From Gammaproteobacteria bacterium (GTDB taxonomy: Bacteria; Pseudomonadota; Gammaproteobacteria; Pseudomonadales; Cellvibrionaceae), in NCBI GenBank assembly GCA_021151835.1, contig JAGKWO010000007.1, forward strand, positions 62,001 through 126,000: a stretch of DNA of 64,000 bases, written 5' to 3'. Numbering within the stretch: the stretch's first letter is position 1; each line of letters starts with the position of its first letter. A program made the translations under genes and the position numbers. Below the pieces are notes generated by a model, which was given only the letters and a program-made list of their open reading frames with translations, did no database searches and was not told the DNA's origin. Positions 16,621-26,154 of the stretch are shown piece after piece.

Positions 16621-17127
16621 ATGGCGTTGCGCATAATCAAAATTTTATTGGTGTTTTCAATTGCTGCCTGGGCGTTGGTAAATGCGGTTGGCAATATTAT
16701 GTTTTATGATGAATGGATAAAGATTGTTGCGCATGTAATGGCAGTAGAAAATGTCCAATACGATGGTCATCCGTCAGGCCGCGCAATGAACTCTCCTGTT
16801 CTGCATACAATTGGATATGCATTTATTTATTTGCCGAAATTCATTACCGGAATTTTATGTTTGATTGCAGTCAATGCGCTGTGGAAAGCTCGACGTGACA
16901 CCGCAATTAATTTTGAGAAAGCCAAGTATTATTTTTATGTCGGTTGCGGTGTATCCATATTTAGTTTGATTTTTGGTTTTCTGGTTGTTGCCGGGGCAAT
17001 GTTCAGCCCGGGCGGAAAGCCAAGCGAGTTGGTACAGGGCTTTCACAGCTTTGTATCGGTATATGTAGTTTCTATTGGTATGGCATTGCTGTTTGTTGCT
17101 ATTCCGGAACCTAAAGAAGGTCAATAA
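16621..17127 (+). CDS. DUF2165-family small integral membrane protein
   Basis: A 168-aa inner-membrane protein with four predicted hydrophobic segments (about 5-25, 62-88, 103-125 and 140-160). The pattern of a first helix ending in NIMFYDEW, then IVAHVM-VE, a GRA segment and a central Y-FIYLPKFITG-L helix matches DUF2165 as I recall it. Its function is unknown. The start at 16621 follows GGAG at good spacing; in-frame upstream starts at 16576 and 16609 are weaker. It lies between the exported flavodoxin and the CrtC-like protein, so a role in transport or in a membrane step is possible. Confidence 0.65.
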   Translation: MALRIIKILLVFSIAAWALVNAVGNIMFYDEWIKIVAHVMAVENVQYDGHPSGRAMNSPVLHTIGYAFIYLPKFITGILCLIAVNALWKARRDTAINFEKAKYYFYVGCGVSIFSLIFGFLVVAGAMFSPGGKPSELVQGFHSFVSVYVVSIGMALLFVAIPEPKEGQ

Positions 17128-17160
17128 ACATATCTGTACTAAGTGGGGCTGCTAATAATC

Positions 17161-18318
17161 ATGAATAATAAATGGTTTAAATTATTTTTCTGGGTTTCAA
17201 TACTAAATTTGTGTTGTGCGCCTTTCGCCGGTGCCGGCCAGGATTTTAGAAAAATTTTAACGCAATTGGATGCGTTTCACCCTCCGCTTCCGGGAGATTC
17301 TAAAAATCATCTGTATAAAGAGTGGCATTATTTTTCGATGAGCAGTAAAACCGGTGATTTCACTTTCAGTACTATTTTTACTATGGAAGGTGACACCAAT
17401 GACGTAACCAAAAGCTATGCATTGAAAATTGAAAACTATCAGACGTCGGTGAAAAGTGATTTGACTCTGGATGTTTATCCTATCGATGCCGCTAAATGGT
17501 TTTCTACCAAGCCGGATTATTACCTGGATAAAAACTCTATTTCCTACGATGGCAAGGCGTATCACATTTATACCGAATCAGCCGACGGTAAGGTTGTGTT
17601 CGATGCGAAATGGAAGCCATTGTTAAAACCTGAAAAAGCCGTTGCATTGCCAATGCAATCTTCTGATACCTCCACTCCTCACGTAATGAATTGGTTAATT
17701 GCTTCTGCCAAGTTGGAAGTCGAAGGTCGTTTGATTGTGGAAAAAGGTACACCTGCTGAGAAGGTATATCAATTTAAAGACGGGCGTGGATACCACGATC
17801 ACAACTGGGGTTATTGGGATTGGGCTGATAACTTTGGATGGGATTGGGGCCAGGCTGTTGAAAAAGAAGGTGTTCCATGCAAGCAAAAAACCGGACGTTG
17901 GAAGCACTCCTGTAAAAAGCAAAAGCGCCATGCACTCGCATTGTTGAACATGACTGATAGCGGTGATAATGAAGTTCACTCCAGCGTGCTCAAATTGTGG
18001 GCAGATGAAGAGAAGATAAAAACATTTACTGATTCTGAATTTAGCCTAAAGCATAAATTAATGTCCATTCCGGAAATTCCCGGATACTACATTCCAGAAA
18101 CCAATTTCATTAGTGCAACTTCAGGCCGTGATCGCCTGGATATCGTATTTAAAACACAAAGCTACTTCCCTATTTACCTGCCAATTGAAAATGGTTACAG
18201 AATTATTTGGGAATTGAAGGGGAATTTCGAAGTAACCGGTTTTGTTAAAGGCAAAGCAATTAAATTTGTCACCGACGGTTCAATGGAATATTTGGGCGCA
18301 CCGTTGTTTAATAATTAA
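17161..18318 (+). CDS. Secreted CrtC/AttH-like (hydroxyneurosporene synthase family) protein
   Basis: A 385-aa protein with a signal peptide (hydrophobic 6-22, then FAGAG) and a beta-rich body. GRGYHDHNWGYWDWADNFG around residues 207-225 resembles the Y-DH-WG signature of the CrtC carotenoid hydratase and AttH lipocalin-like family. Related folds serve as hydratases and as pericyclase/cyclase enzymes in fungal natural-product pathways. Here it would act in the periplasm, possibly on the exported product, or bind it. The family placement is from motif and context only. Confidence 0.6.
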   Translation: MNNKWFKLFFWVSILNLCCAPFAGAGQDFRKILTQLDAFHPPLPGDSKNHLYKEWHYFSMSSKTGDFTFSTIFTMEGDTNDVTKSYALKIENYQTSVKSDLTLDVYPIDAAKWFSTKPDYYLDKNSISYDGKAYHIYTESADGKVVFDAKWKPLLKPEKAVALPMQSSDTSTPHVMNWLIASAKLEVEGRLIVEKGTPAEKVYQFKDGRGYHDHNWGYWDWADNFGWDWGQAVEKEGVPCKQKTGRWKHSCKKQKRHALALLNMTDSGDNEVHSSVLKLWADEEKIKTFTDSEFSLKHKLMSIPEIPGYYIPETNFISATSGRDRLDIVFKTQSYFPIYLPIENGYRIIWELKGNFEVTGFVKGKAIKFVTDGSMEYLGAPLFNN

Positions 18319-18454
18319 TTTTGGCAGCGCATTCCCTGTGCGGTAGTTGGTGGGAATCCTGCAGCCTGATATTTTAGGCGCTGTTTGGATTTGCAGATCT
18401 CCGCGTTGTTAACGCAGTAATATGCTTGTCAAGCAGTTAATGTATTGTCGATAA

Positions 18455-18490
18455 AATTGATGCGCTAATGATGTGGTTGGCGCATTAATT
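18455..18490. other. Hairpin in the 234-bp gap before the MMPL exporter gene
   Basis: AATTGATGCGC (18455-18465) and GCGCATTAATT (18480-18490) match at 10 of 11 positions and are followed by TTTC. It may attenuate read-through from the CrtC-like gene into the exporter gene, or be an operator. Confidence 0.4.
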
Positions 18491-18552
18491 TTCTACAAGG
18501 ATTATCCATTTTTAAAATGGCGTATTAATCAGTGTCTGCAGGAGATTAGGAA

Positions 18553-20940
18553 ATGAAAAAATCTGACTTGCTCGCTCTTAAATTTGGCGAGCTTGTGTTA
18601 AATAAACGGTGGTGGGTTATTGCTTTGACACTCATCATTGTCACTTTGGCTACTATGGGCGGCGAACGTCTGGTTTTTAACAATGACTATCGCGCTTTTT
18701 TTAACGGTGATAATCCAGAGCTGCTGGCATTTGAGCATATGGAAAATACTTACAGTGGCCGTGATGAAAACGTGTTTATTGTTCTCGCACCAAAAAATGG
18801 AAATATATTCACTCGTGAAAATCTTGCAGCAGTTGAAAAGTACACTAAAGCTGCATGGCAAACTCCCCATTCTACTCGTGTAGATTCCATCACCAATTTT
18901 CAAAATTCCCATGCCAATGGTGATGAGCTGATTGTAGAAGAATTGGTTAAGGACGCCGCTTCGCTGTCCGATGCGGAAATAGAAAATATTCGTAAAACAG
19001 CATTGGCTGAACCGTTACTAGTAAAACGTGTTATTTCAGAAAAAGGACACGTTGCTGCGATTAACGTCACTATTCAATTGCCGGGTATTGATCCTGTTGC
19101 AGAAGAGCCTGCAGTGGTGAAATTTTCGCGTGATCTTGCAGCGCAGATTCGCAAGGAAAACCCGGACATGCAGGTCCACCTTACGGGGATGGTGATGCTC
19201 AATGCGGCGTTTGGCGAAGCGGCAGAGCATGATATGTCAACCTTAATGCCGCTGACGTTCCTGGCATTTCTGGTCAGTATTGTATTGCTTACCCGCGGTT
19301 GGACCAGCGCGTTCGCATCGTTCTGGTTAATTACTTTTTCAATTATGGCGGCGATGGGTATTGCTGGTTGGTTCCGCATTGATCTCACGTCAATTTCCTC
19401 ATCGGCACCTACGATGATTTTGACATTGGCAATTGCCAATACTGTGCATGTCCTGGTTATTTTTATTAACTACATGCGCAAGGGATACGATAAGCACAAC
19501 GCGATGTTGGAAAGTATCCGTTCCAATTGGTATGCCATTGCCATCGTTAATATCACCACCGCGCTTGGCTTTTTCCAAATGAATTTCAGTGAGTCGCCAG
19601 TATTTCGCGATTTGGGAAATATCGTTGGAATTGGTGTGATGTTTTCATTTGTGCTATCGCTTACATTCTTGCCCGCTCTGATGATGGTGCTGCCAATGAA
19701 AAAGCCGGCGCTACGTGCAGAAAATGAAGCCGATTCGATGGAAAGCCTGGCTGAGTTTGTCATTAAACATAACAATAAACTCTTCTGGGGTGTTGGCGGC
19801 CTGTGCGTATTTCTAGCCGCTTTTGTGGCGAAAAATGACTTGAATGATGAGTGGATCCAGTATTTTGGCGAGGATATGGAGTTCCGTCAGGCAACAGATT
19901 TCACGACGGAAAACCTTACCGGTGCCTATCGCGTAGATTACTCGTTAAATGCTAAGGAAGCGGATGGTATAAGTGATCCCGAGTTTTTGCGTAAGGTACA
20001 AGCATTCACCGATTGGTACAAACAGCAGCCGGAGGTTGTGCAGGTGAATGCGCTCACCGATATCATTACCCGGCTAAATAAAAATATGCACGGTGATGCG
20101 CCTGAATATTTAACTATTCCGGAAAATCGTGAGCTTTCTGCGCAATATCTTTTGCTATATGAAATGTCATTGCCCTATGGCCTGGATTTAAATAACCAGA
20201 TCAATATGGATAAGTCTGCTACGCGCGTAACGGTGGTGACCAAAAATTTGCCGGTTAAGCAAACGCTTGCATTGGAAGAGCGTGCGCAAGCCTGGTTGAG
20301 CGCTAATGCACCTGAAATTCGGTCGGCAGGAACCGGTTCAACGATTATGTTTGCCCATATTGGTGTACGGAATATTGAAAGCATGTTGTGGGGCAGCGTA
20401 TTCGGGCTGGTAATTATTTCCGGTATTTTGATCTACGCTTTCCGCTCTTTCAAAATTGGTTTCCTCAGTTTAATTCCCAATTTAATTCCGAGCATTATGG
20501 GTTTTGGTTTATGGGGATTACTGGTTGGTGAAGTAGGTTTGGGGCTGGCAACGGTAGCCGGGGTGACCATGGGAATTGTGGTCGATGATACTGTACATTT
20601 TTTGAATAAATATTTGCATGGTCGACGCGATATGGGATTAGGTAGCGAAGATTCCATCCGTTATGCCTTTTCCTCCATGGGCACTGCTATGTGGTTCACT
20701 ACGTTTATTTTAGTGGCGGGCTTTGCAGTTCTTGCGTTCTCATCTTTCAAACTAAACGGCGATATGGGCCTGTTGACTGCGATTATTCTGATTTTTGCGT
20801 TGATAGGTGATTTCTTTTTATTGCCGCCATTATTAATGAAATTTGACCGCGCACCGGCAACCGCGAAACAAAGCCAGCCAATAGAGAATGTGGAATTGGA
20901 TTTGACAACGGGCATTTCCATTGAACCTGCAAAATTTTGA
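18553..20940 (+). CDS. MMPL/RND-superfamily exporter
   Basis: A 795-aa inner-membrane transporter of the RND superfamily, hydrophobe/lipid exporter (MMPL) branch. It has one N-terminal helix, a periplasmic domain (about 45-225), five helices (225-385), a second helix-loop repeat starting near 415 and five C-terminal helices (625-775). GIVVDDTVHFLNKY is the conserved acidic transmembrane motif. Such exporters move lipid-like or polyene products to the outer envelope. It forms a pair with the LolA-like gene 15 bp downstream. AGGAGATTAGGAA precedes the start. Confidence 0.9.
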   Translation: MKKSDLLALKFGELVLNKRWWVIALTLIIVTLATMGGERLVFNNDYRAFFNGDNPELLAFEHMENTYSGRDENVFIVLAPKNGNIFTRENLAAVEKYTKAAWQTPHSTRVDSITNFQNSHANGDELIVEELVKDAASLSDAEIENIRKTALAEPLLVKRVISEKGHVAAINVTIQLPGIDPVAEEPAVVKFSRDLAAQIRKENPDMQVHLTGMVMLNAAFGEAAEHDMSTLMPLTFLAFLVSIVLLTRGWTSAFASFWLITFSIMAAMGIAGWFRIDLTSISSSAPTMILTLAIANTVHVLVIFINYMRKGYDKHNAMLESIRSNWYAIAIVNITTALGFFQMNFSESPVFRDLGNIVGIGVMFSFVLSLTFLPALMMVLPMKKPALRAENEADSMESLAEFVIKHNNKLFWGVGGLCVFLAAFVAKNDLNDEWIQYFGEDMEFRQATDFTTENLTGAYRVDYSLNAKEADGISDPEFLRKVQAFTDWYKQQPEVVQVNALTDIITRLNKNMHGDAPEYLTIPENRELSAQYLLLYEMSLPYGLDLNNQINMDKSATRVTVVTKNLPVKQTLALEERAQAWLSANAPEIRSAGTGSTIMFAHIGVRNIESMLWGSVFGLVIISGILIYAFRSFKIGFLSLIPNLIPSIMGFGLWGLLVGEVGLGLATVAGVTMGIVVDDTVHFLNKYLHGRRDMGLGSEDSIRYAFSSMGTAMWFTTFILVAGFAVLAFSSFKLNGDMGLLTAIILIFALIGDFFLLPPLLMKFDRAPATAKQSQPIENVELDLTTGISIEPAKF

Positions 20941-20955
20941 TTTTTAAGGAACGAT

Positions 20956-21741
20956 ATGAAAAAAGTAAATTGCATTGTAATGAGTTTAACTGTGCTGTTG
21001 GCAATACCAGTAGTTGCACAAACTCCGGAAGAGCAAGGCCTTGCTATCGCGATTGAAGCTGACAAGCGCGATACCGGCTGGGTAGATCGTAGTTCCGATA
21101 TCCACATGACCTTGCGTAATGCGCAAGGTGCGGAGAAAACGCGGCAAATTCGTAATATGGTGTTAGAAACAAATGATGATGGCGATAAGTCATTAACAAT
21201 TTTTGAAGAGCCACGCGATGTTAAAGGCACCGCTTTTCTAAGTTTCACCCATGCTACCCAAGCGGACGACCAATGGATATTTCTCCCGGCATTGAACCGC
21301 GTAAAACGAATTTCCTCGGGCAATAAGTCAGGGCCATTTATGGGCAGTGAGTTTGCTTATGAGGACTTGAGTTCACCGGAGCTGGAGAAGTACACGTATA
21401 AATATTTGCGCGACGAAACCGTTGACGGCAACGATTGTTATGTCACGGAACGTATCCCACGCTACGAACATTCCGGATATTCGCGTTTGGTTGAGTGGAC
21501 CGATAAAAAATTATACCAACCTCGGAAAATTGAATATTACGATCAAAAAAATGCCTTGATCAAAACCCTGACCTTTAGCGAGTACAAGCAATTTCTGGAT
21601 AAGTTCTGGCGCGCACAACTAATGACTATGGTCAGCCACCAAACTAAAAAAAGTACGCTTCTGGAATGGAAAAATGATCAATTCAATGTGGGGTTGGATA
21701 GCCGTAATTTTAGCGATACGGCGTTGAATCGTTTGCGTTAA
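20956..21741 (+). CDS. LolA-like outer membrane lipoprotein-sorting protein
   Basis: A 261-aa periplasmic protein with a signal peptide (VAQ-TP cleavage near residue 22). The pattern of IFEEPRDVKGTAFLSF, DDQWIFLPALNRVKRIS and GSEFAYEDL is that of the LolA-like family pfam17131 frequently encoded next to MMPL exporters. It probably shuttles a hydrophobic cargo from the exporter to the outer membrane. It is the last gene of the rightward arm and is followed by a strong terminator. Confidence 0.85.
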   Translation: MKKVNCIVMSLTVLLAIPVVAQTPEEQGLAIAIEADKRDTGWVDRSSDIHMTLRNAQGAEKTRQIRNMVLETNDDGDKSLTIFEEPRDVKGTAFLSFTHATQADDQWIFLPALNRVKRISSGNKSGPFMGSEFAYEDLSSPELEKYTYKYLRDETVDGNDCYVTERIPRYEHSGYSRLVEWTDKKLYQPRKIEYYDQKNALIKTLTFSEYKQFLDKFWRAQLMTMVSHQTKKSTLLEWKNDQFNVGLDSRNFSDTALNRLR

Positions 21742-21763
21742 ACACGCTTAATATTGTTGACAT

Positions 21764-21790
21764 AAAAAACCCGCACGTGCGGGTTTTTTT
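21764..21790. terminator. Bidirectional rho-independent terminator
   Basis: CCCGCACGTGCGGG (21770-21783) is a self-complementary stem flanked by an A-run (21764-21769) and a T-run (21784-21790). It ends both the biosynthetic cluster and the convergent GH30 gene. Confidence 0.9.
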
Positions 21791-21811
21791 ATAAAGCATA
21801 AACAGTGGGAA

Positions 21812-23242
21812 TTAATACACCAGTGTTTGAATCGCATGCGCGGGAATAGTCACATTGGTTTCCTGGTTGTTGATGTAGTAACGATAGGAAACGGCGGCAT
21901 CACTATTATTCATAACAACGGTTGCTAATTTGTTATCTGCATTAATGAACGATGTGGTTTGCAAAACGCTGCGGCTGGTGACCGCGCTCACGCGCTGTGC
22001 TTCCGGTTTAATAAATTTGGAGAAGTGGCCAAGGTAGTAATAACTCGGGGTGTAAATTAACTCACCTTTGTTGCTGGCATGGATGGGAGAGAAACAGAAA
22101 TTGCCAACATGGTTAGGGCCGCCTTTGTCATCGAGCAAAATATTCCAATCGGTCCAGGCGACGGCGCCGGAGTTGAAATCATTAATTAATGAATCGCCAT
22201 AGCGCTCGCCGTTGGGCCAGTATTGGTAACGCTCCGGATTAAATTTTTCTACGGTGGCTTCAGTGAGCATCAAATTGACGTTTGGATATGCCTTGTTAAC
22301 TTCCGCCACATTTTTATACATGGGTTGGCCGCCGGTCCAGGTTTCGTACCAGTGGAAACCAATTCCCCACACATATTTTGCAGCATCCGGATCGCCCATA
22401 ATTGTGTGGGCGCGATGGGTGATTAAATCGCGGTTGTGGTCCCACACAATAATTTTTTTATCGCCCAGACCTTCTTTTTGCAGTGTTGGCCCGAGGTGAT
22501 TTTTCAAAAAGTCGCGTTCATCTTCGGCGGTGAATATCATGGATTCCCACGTCTGTTTTGCCATGGGTTCGTTTTGTACGGTCAAACCCCAAATAGGCAC
22601 GCCTTCTTTTTCATAGGCTTTAATAAATTTGGTGTAGTAGAGCGCCCAGGCGGCATTGTATTCCGGTAATAATTTTCCGCCGCGCAACATATTGTTGGTG
22701 TCTTTCATAAATGCGGGTGCGGACCAGGGGCTTACATAAGTAGTAATTTTTCCGCCCGCTGCTTTGAGCACTTTTTTGACCAGTGGCAAACGGTATTTAC
22801 GATCATGGTCGATGCTGAATGTTTTTAATTCTTTATCGCCTTCTTTGATATAGGTGTAACTGCCGCTACTGAAATCCGAACTGTGAATTGTGGTGCGCAA
22901 TAATGTGTAGCCAATACCGTTTTGGTTGTCGTAATAGGCTTTCAGGAATTCATCCTGTTTTTTGCGATTTAATTTGGCAAAGACTTCCGCGCTGGCGTCA
23001 GTGACCGCGCCACCAATACCGAGGATTTTTTGATAGCGGATATCCGGATTTACGATGACGGCAATATCGGTTTCCGGATATTGCTGCGCCGGTTTCAGGC
23101 TGAGAGTGTCGCTCAGGCTGATGCGCAGGTTGGAATCCTTGGCGGTGGTGTAGACACTGACGTGTTTGTCGGCGGCGAGTGAGCTGAAGCTAACGCTGGT
23201 GATCGCCGCAGCGAACATCCATTGTTTTAAATGTCTTTGCAT
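21812..23242 (-). CDS. GH30 family glycoside hydrolase (glucosylceramidase / endo-beta-1,6-glucanase type)
   Basis: A 476-aa secreted enzyme: signal peptide 1-23, then the GH30 (beta/alpha)8 barrel with its flanking beta domain. The acid/base is the Glu in LTVQNEPM and the nucleophile the Glu in MLTEATVE. FGIGG-like GIGGAVTDASAEVF and SPWSAPAFMK are typical. GH30 subfamilies 1 and 3 act on beta-glucosides and beta-1,6-glucan. With GH5 beta-glucanase-like neighbours, beta-1,6-branched glucans such as laminarin or yeast glucan are likely targets. It lies downstream of the GH5 lipoprotein gene, probably in the same transcript. Confidence 0.88.
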   Translation of the reverse strand: MQRHLKQWMFAAAITSVSFSSLAADKHVSVYTTAKDSNLRISLSDTLSLKPAQQYPETDIAVIVNPDIRYQKILGIGGAVTDASAEVFAKLNRKKQDEFLKAYYDNQNGIGYTLLRTTIHSSDFSSGSYTYIKEGDKELKTFSIDHDRKYRLPLVKKVLKAAGGKITTYVSPWSAPAFMKDTNNMLRGGKLLPEYNAAWALYYTKFIKAYEKEGVPIWGLTVQNEPMAKQTWESMIFTAEDERDFLKNHLGPTLQKEGLGDKKIIVWDHNRDLITHRAHTIMGDPDAAKYVWGIGFHWYETWTGGQPMYKNVAEVNKAYPNVNLMLTEATVEKFNPERYQYWPNGERYGDSLINDFNSGAVAWTDWNILLDDKGGPNHVGNFCFSPIHASNKGELIYTPSYYYLGHFSKFIKPEAQRVSAVTSRSVLQTTSFINADNKLATVVMNNSDAAVSYRYYINNQETNVTIPAHAIQTLVY

Positions 23243-23295
23243 TTTATCTATCTCTGGTTGTTAAAAATTATTGCGCGTTTTGCACAGGTTGACCC

Positions 23296-23320
23296 GGTGA
23301 CGGAATGGGCTCCCGTCACC
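23296..23320. other. Intercistronic hairpin between the GH5 and GH30 genes
   Basis: GGTGACGG (23296-23303) pairs perfectly with CCGTCACC (23313-23320). No T-run follows on the minus strand, so it is more likely an mRNA-stabilising or attenuating hairpin that sets unequal GH5 and GH30 expression. Confidence 0.5.
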
Positions 23321-23345
23321 AGGTGCGTTCACTGTGCGTGACTAC

Positions 23346-25973
23346 TTACTGCTTTTTTATTTCAAACCAATTGATGTTCCACTCCTTACCCAATGAGCGG
23401 AAACGCAATGTGTGGTTGCCAGCAGTTAATGCGAAGGTGCCACTGCTTTTGGTAACCCAGGTTTGCCAGCCACCGGTAGCTTCTACGGCGCGCGTATCCA
23501 CTACGACATCATCAATCAACACTTCAAAACCTGTGCTACCGGTTTGTGTCGCAAGGCGATAATCAATGCTGTAATTGCCTGCAGTTTCGGTTTTGATTTT
23601 GAATTCGATGAAATCACCGGTTTCAAAATGGCCCACGTTTTGGCCGCCGCCAGCATCAGCAGTATTTTCCAGTTGTACACCGCTCATTGATGTGTATTTT
23701 TCCGCTTCAATTTTTGCGGGTACCGCCACAAACAATAGTTTGGTGTTGACCGGATTGCTAGCATAGCCTTCGGCAATTTTATTTTTTGCAGTAACCGAGT
23801 AGTAGTAAGTTTCCTCTTCACTGACACCGGAATCCGCAAATGCAGTCACAGTGAGGTTTTCACCAATCAAAGTACCTTTTACACCTGCAACGCTAGAGCG
23901 ATACACGTTATAGGTGATGTCGGTACCGGCGATGGCGGTCCAGGTCAAGGCCACATTGGTTCCGGTTTGGACGAGCGTAACGTTTGTTGGTTTTTCCGGA
24001 TAATCAAACACATCATTGTGTTCGCTGCTGACCAGCCATTTCGCCAGACCGGAATGCACGTCGTAACCTACGTCGCCGTAGCTTTTGAACAATTGTTCGA
24101 TTTGTTCAGCGGATGCCGTGGTGAAATCAACTTTGCCGGCGTTATCGACAACATCTTTTCCGGCGACCGGCGCATCTTCAATTAAATAAATTTCGGCCCA
24201 GGTATTTACGCTGCCGTTATCTTTAAAGACACCGCTGAAGGTATAGGATTGGCCGGCTTGCAAGGTGATTTGCTGGTAGAGCGCGCCATTGATTTCACCG
24301 GTCACACCCGCGGGGCGGGTAATGCGCAGGTTTGCGCCGTCACCACCCGTAGGCTGTTTGCTTGCATCGGTATTGTTGTAATCAAAATTCAGCGCGCCGC
24401 TGATGGTTAATTCAGTCCAGCCACTGCCGCTACCAAATCCACCGTTTACTAACATTTCTTCATTGGTCGCGTTATTTTTCAGGCTGATGCTGTCGTAAGT
24501 GACATCCGGATTGGCGCCGCCGTTAGCGCCGGTTTTAATCACTACATAATAATGTTTAGTGCCGGTGCCATTGGTATTGATGACAGTCGCTTTCTTTGCG
24601 CAAGCATTGGCAAAGGTGGAATTCCAGTTGGCGCAATCCCAGGTGCTGGCTTTGGTGATCAGGCCAACGCCGGTATCCAGGCTGGTATTGATTTCATTGG
24701 TCACCATGCCCCAGGTGCCTTTGCCCTGACCGCCAGCGATTGATACAAGTTTGTACGACCAACTGGTAGACGCCCAGTTGTAGCCTGCAAAAATATCGTA
24801 AGTCGCGCGGCCAATTTTTCCGCCCAATTCCAGGCCGGCAGATTGCCAGGGTTGGAATTCGCCCATTAACAGCGGTGTTTTAAGGGCGGTGATTTTTTTA
24901 TCCCAATCGCATACGCCGCCCAAACCATTTTGCCCGCACTTCAACCAGTCGCGATGCACGTCATAGTGCGTATCGCCGGGTCTATCGCCAAACAAACCGG
25001 GGTAGGGGTGGAGTTGGAAAGCAACGTTGGTGAGGCCTTTGGTTGCCGGGTCACCATATACATCGATGCTGCCGTAATGGCTGTGCAGCATGATGATGTG
25101 TTTGTCATCGATCTTGCGAATGACATCGTAAAGTTCAAGTACACGGGTGGCCATGTCTTCCGCCGTTGAGCCCCAGGGTTCGTTGAGCGGATCGTACGCT
25201 GCGACCACCGGTTCATCTTTATATCTGGTGGCGATTTGCTCCCACAACCACTTGGTGCGTTCCTGGTATTCCGGTGTACTCCAGTATTTGTTCTGGCCGG
25301 AGCAGCCGGTGTGATCGTTTGGCGTTTGCCCGCCCAATGCACCGTGTAAATCCAGGATTACATAGATGCCGCGTTTCTTCGCTTCAGCGATTGACCAATC
25401 AATGTAATGCCAGGCATCGGCGCGCAAGGTTTTTGGATTTTTTTCGTCTTCAATGACGCTCCACAAAATCGGCAAGCGCACGACATTAAAACCAAAGGCT
25501 TTGATCTGGTCCCAGTCGCGCTCTTTGATCCAGTTATCGCGGAAGACTTTGATCAGGCGTTCTTTTTCGTCGTAGCCAAAACGTTTGGTCAGTTCGGCTT
25601 CCAGGGTGCATTGGTCATGCACGCCGTTGCCGCCCTGGCCCATCATCCAGAATTCCTGTACCAGCCAGTTGCCGAGGTTGGTGCCTTTCAGATTGATTTG
25701 GGTGCCGGACGCTTTTACCCATTTGTTGCCATCAGTTTTAAGCAGGGTCATGCCTTCATCTGGGACCGAGCTGCTTGAAGCACTGGATGATGAGGGGATG
25801 CTGGACGATGCCAGTGAGCTGGATGTCGTCGATGAACTTTGGGCGCTACTGCTGGACGATTTGCTCCCGCCACCGCCACCACCGCAGGCGACGAGGCCGA
25901 GGATGCTGAGTGTGAGCAGGCTGAGTTTTAACGGATGGTTGACCGGGGTGTATTTGCTGTTGGATGTAGTCAT
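23346..25973 (-). CDS. Multimodular GH5 lipoprotein with Fn3 and CBM6-like modules
   Basis: An 875-aa lipoprotein: lipobox LVAC at about 27-30, glycine run and a poly-serine linker (37-70). The GH5 domain (about 75-440) has the acid/base Glu in DPLNEPWG and nucleophile Glu in LMGEFQPW. A carbohydrate-binding beta-sandwich follows (about 475-600), then an Fn3 domain (about 655-745) and a C-terminal CBM6-like module ending NINWFEIKKQ. GTNLGNWLVQEFWM resembles the N-terminal motif of exo-beta-1,3-glucanase-like GH5. It is anchored to the outer membrane by inference, and is a paralogue of the GH5 at 26696. Confidence 0.88.
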   Translation of the reverse strand: MTTSNSKYTPVNHPLKLSLLTLSILGLVACGGGGGGSKSSSSSAQSSSTTSSSLASSSIPSSSSASSSSVPDEGMTLLKTDGNKWVKASGTQINLKGTNLGNWLVQEFWMMGQGGNGVHDQCTLEAELTKRFGYDEKERLIKVFRDNWIKERDWDQIKAFGFNVVRLPILWSVIEDEKNPKTLRADAWHYIDWSIAEAKKRGIYVILDLHGALGGQTPNDHTGCSGQNKYWSTPEYQERTKWLWEQIATRYKDEPVVAAYDPLNEPWGSTAEDMATRVLELYDVIRKIDDKHIIMLHSHYGSIDVYGDPATKGLTNVAFQLHPYPGLFGDRPGDTHYDVHRDWLKCGQNGLGGVCDWDKKITALKTPLLMGEFQPWQSAGLELGGKIGRATYDIFAGYNWASTSWSYKLVSIAGGQGKGTWGMVTNEINTSLDTGVGLITKASTWDCANWNSTFANACAKKATVINTNGTGTKHYYVVIKTGANGGANPDVTYDSISLKNNATNEEMLVNGGFGSGSGWTELTISGALNFDYNNTDASKQPTGGDGANLRITRPAGVTGEINGALYQQITLQAGQSYTFSGVFKDNGSVNTWAEIYLIEDAPVAGKDVVDNAGKVDFTTASAEQIEQLFKSYGDVGYDVHSGLAKWLVSSEHNDVFDYPEKPTNVTLVQTGTNVALTWTAIAGTDITYNVYRSSVAGVKGTLIGENLTVTAFADSGVSEEETYYYSVTAKNKIAEGYASNPVNTKLLFVAVPAKIEAEKYTSMSGVQLENTADAGGGQNVGHFETGDFIEFKIKTETAGNYSIDYRLATQTGSTGFEVLIDDVVVDTRAVEATGGWQTWVTKSSGTFALTAGNHTLRFRSLGKEWNINWFEIKKQ

Positions 25974-26070
25974 AGCGGTTTCTCTTATCTTTATTCAAAA
26001 GCATGTGGGTTTATTGTTATTGCCGCTGCATGGTTACCCAAAAATCAAACTTGTGCGCCCGACTAAATTT

Positions 26071-26080
26071 ACTCGAACCG
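26071..26080 (-). promoter_or_regulatory. TTCGAG motif upstream of the GH5 lipoprotein gene
   Basis: The minus strand reads CGGTTCGAGT, 98 bp before the GH5 start. The same core occurs three times in front of the second GH5 gene and the AraC-type regulator, so it may be the operator shared by this locus. Confidence 0.4.
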
Positions 26081-26154
26081 GCGCAGGTTCTGTTGCACCT
26101 AAACTGGGAAGATTTTTCCCCGAACCTGCTTCGTAACTCCTTGAAAAGACGATT

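Noticed and set aside
20661..21323. 220-codon frame on the minus strand
   Set aside because: It runs antisense across the MMPL and LolA-like genes and has shadow-like composition.
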